Shown: piece after piece, positions 61,432 through 64,000 of the stretch
Layout: the number at the start of each line of letters is the position of its first letter
Numbering within the stretch: the stretch's first letter is position 1
Assembly (NCBI GenBank): GCA_039821555.1
Contig: JBCBNX010000002.1
Span: 157,444-221,443 of the forward strand
Length of the DNA stretch: 64,000 bases
DNA from: Bacteroidota bacterium
GTDB lineage: Bacteria > Bacteroidota > Rhodothermia > Rhodothermales > Rubricoccaceae
Reading direction: 5' to 3'
The notes under the pieces: generated by a model
Database searches by the model: none
Told to the model about the DNA's origin: nothing
The model's input: the letters and a program-made list of their open reading frames with translations, nothing else
Position numbers and translations under genes: made by a program

Positions 61432-62283
61432 TTGACGGTCGGTTTCCCCCGCCTTCCTGCGCTCTTCGTGCTCGCCCCGCTCCTGTCCCAAGCTCCTTAC
61501 CTCGACCCCGACGAGCAGCACGCCATCGGGGTGCTCGGTGGGCTTGGACCCTACGCGGGCCTCGACCTCGTGCGGACGCTCTTCGACGAAACCGAAGCGC
61601 ACCGCGATCAGGAGCATCTGCCGGTGACGCTGATCTCCTATCCGGGGCGCATCCCAGACCGCGCGACGTGGATCGCGGACCAGGACGCCCCGAGCCCGGT
61701 CCCAGCAATGGTGGAGATCTTACGCCGCCTCGACAACGCGGGCTGCGCCGTGGCAGGCATCCCCTGCAACACTGCCCATGCGCCGGTCCTGTTCGACCAT
61801 CTCACCGACGCGCTCAGCATCGAGGGACGCAGCCTGAAGCTGCTCCACATCATCGACGCCATCGTGGCGCACGTGACGGAAATAGCCCCGGAGGCCCAGC
61901 GGATCGGCGTACTCGCCACCTCGTCGTCGATCCAGAATCGCCTGCACGAGGTCGGCCTCAAAGCTGCAGGCCTCGAAGCCGTCCGACCCGCCCCCACCGT
62001 GCAAGAGACGCTCGTCCAGCCGACGATCTACGACGACACGTGGGGGCTGAAGGCGCAGAGCCAGCCGACGGCGCGGGCGCGGCAGAACTTGCTCGACGCC
62101 ATCGACCACCTGAAGGCCGAGGGCGCCGAGGCAGTCATTCTGGGCTGCACGGAGCTCCCGCTCGCCATTCCCGAGCCTGAGGTGGCAGGCCTGCCGATGG
62201 TCAACTCGACGCGGGCGCTGGCGCGGGCGCTCATCCGCGCGACGCACCCCGCGGAGCTACGGCCCGTGAGGGTGGCAGTCTGA
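61432..62283 (+). CDS. Aspartate/glutamate racemase family protein
   Basis: Up to 283 residues. The family pattern is AIGVLGGLGPYAGLDL at about 31-46, the first catalytic Cys in GIPCNTAHAP and the second in LGCTELPLAI. Both cysteines are present, so it should be an active amino-acid racemase; Asp racemases of this type are the closest match, and true MurI is less likely. The start is uncertain: TTG at 61432 or a GTG about 12 codons later. The first 25 residues are hydrophobic but not a clear signal peptide. Confidence 0.85.
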   Translation: MTVGFPRLPALFVLAPLLSQAPYLDPDEQHAIGVLGGLGPYAGLDLVRTLFDETEAHRDQEHLPVTLISYPGRIPDRATWIADQDAPSPVPAMVEILRRLDNAGCAVAGIPCNTAHAPVLFDHLTDALSIEGRSLKLLHIIDAIVAHVTEIAPEAQRIGVLATSSSIQNRLHEVGLKAAGLEAVRPAPTVQETLVQPTIYDDTWGLKAQSQPTARARQNLLDAIDHLKAEGAEAVILGCTELPLAIPEPEVAGLPMVNSTRALARALIRATHPAELRPVRVAV

Positions 62284-62343
62284 AGAGCCGACCGAAGGCG
62301 ATGACGATCGGACTTGACACCTTGCCCCAGTCGCCGCACCTTC

Positions 62344-62399
62344 TCGACCCTCGACCCTCGACCCTCGACCCTCGACCCTCGACCCTCGACCCCCGACCC
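62344..62399. repeat. TCGACCC heptamer tandem repeat
   Basis: Seven perfect TCGACCC copies (62344-62392) and one with a single change (62393-62399). It lies between the racemase and the sugar-transferase gene, 140 bp before the latter. Confidence 0.9.
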
Positions 62400-62538
62400 T
62401 CGGGCCCGCCGCTGGCATTTTCGCCGCGGCTTCGTACATTCCCCGCGCGTCCTCATCATCCGCCCCTGCGCTGCCTTTGGATCTTCGATACTGACCGCCA
62501 TTCCGTTCGGCCCTGGGTTTCCACCCCTCTTTGCGCCC

Positions 62539-64000
62539 ATGCTCAAGGAACAGAGTCAGTTTCTCCAACGCAGCCTCTTCGTCGCGGACCTCGCGCTGAT
62601 CGCCCTCGGGTGGGTGATCGCCTACGCGCTCCGCTTCGGCCTCCTGCATCCGGCCTCGCCCTACGCGCTCGACGGGCTCATCGCGGCGCTGCCTCTTGCC
62701 AACGCCGAGGAGATCCCAGGCCTCGCTCTCTACCTCGGCTACCTCCCGGGCGTGCTGGTGATCTGGGGGCTGATGTTCCTCCTCTCCGGGCTCTACCGGA
62801 CGCGCCGGGCGACGCGCCTTCCGCTGGTCGTCTACGGCGTCGCGCGCGCTGTCGCCCTCGGCATCGTGGCGTCGATCGCGGCGCTGTTCTTCTACCGGGA
62901 GTTCTCGTTTTCGCGCATCCACATGGTGCTCTTCGGCGTGACGACGGCGAGCCTGCTCGTCGGGTTGCGGCTGACGATCTACACGGTGCTACGGCGGGCG
63001 CGGCAGCAGGGCAAGAACCTCCGCCGCGTGCTCATCGTCGGCGCGGGCAAGGCCGGGCAGCGCCTCGCGCGCGCGTTCCGGCAGTATCCGTGGATGGGCT
63101 TCGAGGTGCTCGGCTTCGTGGACGACCGCGCCGAAGTCTTTGAAGAGCCGATGCCGGGCCGCCTGATCCACGACCACACGCCCCAGCGCATCGACATGCT
63201 CGGGCGCGTGGACGACCTCGCCGACGTGATGGACCGGCTCAACGCCGACGGCAGGCACGTGGACCTCGTCTATGTAGCGCTGCCGCTGCGCGCGACGCAC
63301 AAGATCGAGCCTATCGCCGCGGCCTGTTCGAAGCGGACGGCGCACATGTGCCTCGTGCCGGACCTCTTTCACCTCGGGCTGCTCGTCAACAGCCGCGTCT
63401 CGGACGTGGACGGCCTACCGGTGATCCACCTGATGGACGAGGCTCCGTTCGACGGCCGGCAGCTTGTCAAGCGCTCGCTCGACATCGCGTTCTCGGCGGC
63501 AGTGCTGCTACTGCTCGCGCCGCTGTTCTTGCTGCTCGCGCTCGGCGTGAAGCTCTCGTCGCCCGGCCCGGTGTTCTACCGCCAGACGCGCATGGGGCTC
63601 AACGGCCAGACGTTCGAGATGCTCAAATTCCGCTCGATGCCTACGAACGCGGAGTCGAAGTCGGGCGCGGTGTGGGCGACGGCAGGGGAGAACCGCGCGA
63701 CGCCCTTCGGCAGCTTCCTCCGCAAGACGAGCCTGGACGAACTGCCGCAGTTCCTCAACGTGCTCCGCGGCAACATGTCGGTCGTCGGCCCGCGCCCGGA
63801 GCGCCCGGTGTTCATCGACGAGTTCAAGGAGCACGTCCCGGGCTACATGCTGCGCCACAAGATGAAAGCCGGCATCACGGGCTGGGCGCAGGTCAACGGC
63901 TGGCGCGGCAACACGTCCATCGAGAAGCGCATCGAGTTCGACTTGTACTACATCCAGCACTGGTCGCTCCGCTTCGACCTCCGCATCATGTGGCTCACCG
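62539..64000 (+). CDS. Undecaprenyl-phosphate sugar phosphotransferase (WcaJ/WbaP-like), 3' end beyond window
   Basis: A frame from ATG 62539 to the right edge, 487 codons visible. Four N-terminal membrane segments (about 10-150) are followed by a Rossmann CoA-binding-like domain (RRVLIVGAGKAGQRLARAF). A further membrane helix leads to the bacterial sugar transferase domain with SSPGPVFYRQTRMGLNG, LKFRSM, KTSLDELPQFLNVLRG and SVVGPRPERP. It transfers a sugar phosphate (often glucose-1-P) to undecaprenyl phosphate to start exopolysaccharide synthesis. It probably opens a polysaccharide cluster to the right. Only the last few residues are missing. Confidence 0.93.
   Translation, partial: MLKEQSQFLQRSLFVADLALIALGWVIAYALRFGLLHPASPYALDGLIAALPLANAEEIPGLALYLGYLPGVLVIWGLMFLLSGLYRTRRATRLPLVVYGVARAVALGIVASIAALFFYREFSFSRIHMVLFGVTTASLLVGLRLTIYTVLRRARQQGKNLRRVLIVGAGKAGQRLARAFRQYPWMGFEVLGFVDDRAEVFEEPMPGRLIHDHTPQRIDMLGRVDDLADVMDRLNADGRHVDLVYVALPLRATHKIEPIAAACSKRTAHMCLVPDLFHLGLLVNSRVSDVDGLPVIHLMDEAPFDGRQLVKRSLDIAFSAAVLLLLAPLFLLLALGVKLSSPGPVFYRQTRMGLNGQTFEMLKFRSMPTNAESKSGAVWATAGENRATPFGSFLRKTSLDELPQFLNVLRGNMSVVGPRPERPVFIDEFKEHVPGYMLRHKMKAGITGWAQVNGWRGNTSIEKRIEFDLYYIQHWSLRFDLRIMWLT

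Overview
The window is GC-rich, gene-dense bacterial chromosome. A SusC/SusD pair, a metalloprotease with a C-terminal type 9 secretion (T9SS) sorting domain, an LA_2272-like surface repeat protein and a diaminopimelate-type MurE point to a GC-rich Bacteroidota-related lineage. Rhodothermota (Rhodothermales) fits best. That placement is inference from gene content and base composition, not from a marker tree.

Layout. From 1 to 7.2 kb (minus strand): an exported protein cut by the window edge, a soluble histidine kinase, a proline-iminopeptidase-like hydrolase and a SusD/SusC pair. From 7.6 to 24.4 kb (minus): a complete dcw division and cell-wall cluster, mraZ-rsmH-ftsL-ftsI-murE-mraY-murD-ftsW-murG-murC-ftsQ-ftsA-ftsZ. 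Divergent from mraZ at 24.7 kb is a LexA-like repressor whose peptidase residues are all replaced. The shared 333-bp spacer holds three TGGGN repeats of the MraZ-box type and two LexA-box palindromes 31 bp apart. From 25.4 to 27.5 kb there is a LytTR/LytS-type two-component pair. From 27.7 to 30.6 kb there is a membrane pyrophosphatase fused to BON-like and OmpA-like domains. From 31 to 36.6 kb: a degenerate M14 peptidase, an atypical aquaporin-family protein, a frameshifted secreted protein, a membrane-protein/wHTH operon and two low-GC hypothetical genes. From 36.8 to 43.4 kb (plus): uppS, a creD-like gene, an M36 metalloprotease with a His-rich insert and T9SS tail, and a protein of about twelve 16-residue repeats. 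From 43.6 to 48.9 kb (minus): marC, an ABC ATPase, a MacA-like adaptor and a TolC-like protein, with a reversed four-helix-bundle (23S intervening-sequence type) gene between the last two. From 49.3 to 64 kb: ribBA, fic, pfkA, two lipoproteins, an exonuclease, a cysteine-poor family-4 uracil-DNA glycosylase, dnaB, pth, rplY, prs, tRNA-Gln, an Asp/Glu racemase and a truncated sugar transferase.

How it fits together. The dcw cluster makes lipid II (MurC-G, MraY), polymerises it at the septum (FtsW, FtsI) and builds the divisome (FtsZ, A, Q, L). UppS supplies its lipid carrier. MraZ probably autoregulates the cluster, and the LexA-like protein is placed to read the same control region without RecA-triggered cleavage. 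The pyrophosphatase fusion would tie an inner-membrane ion pump to peptidoglycan.

Non-coding structure is unusually rich. Intergenic regions carry short tandem repeats with 7-, 8- or 16-nt periods, several as facing inverted arms, REP-like palindromes, a 107-bp quasi-palindrome between murC and murG, and four consecutive hairpins with different stems but nearly identical 7-nt loops upstream of ftsL. No transposase, CRISPR array or rRNA gene was seen.
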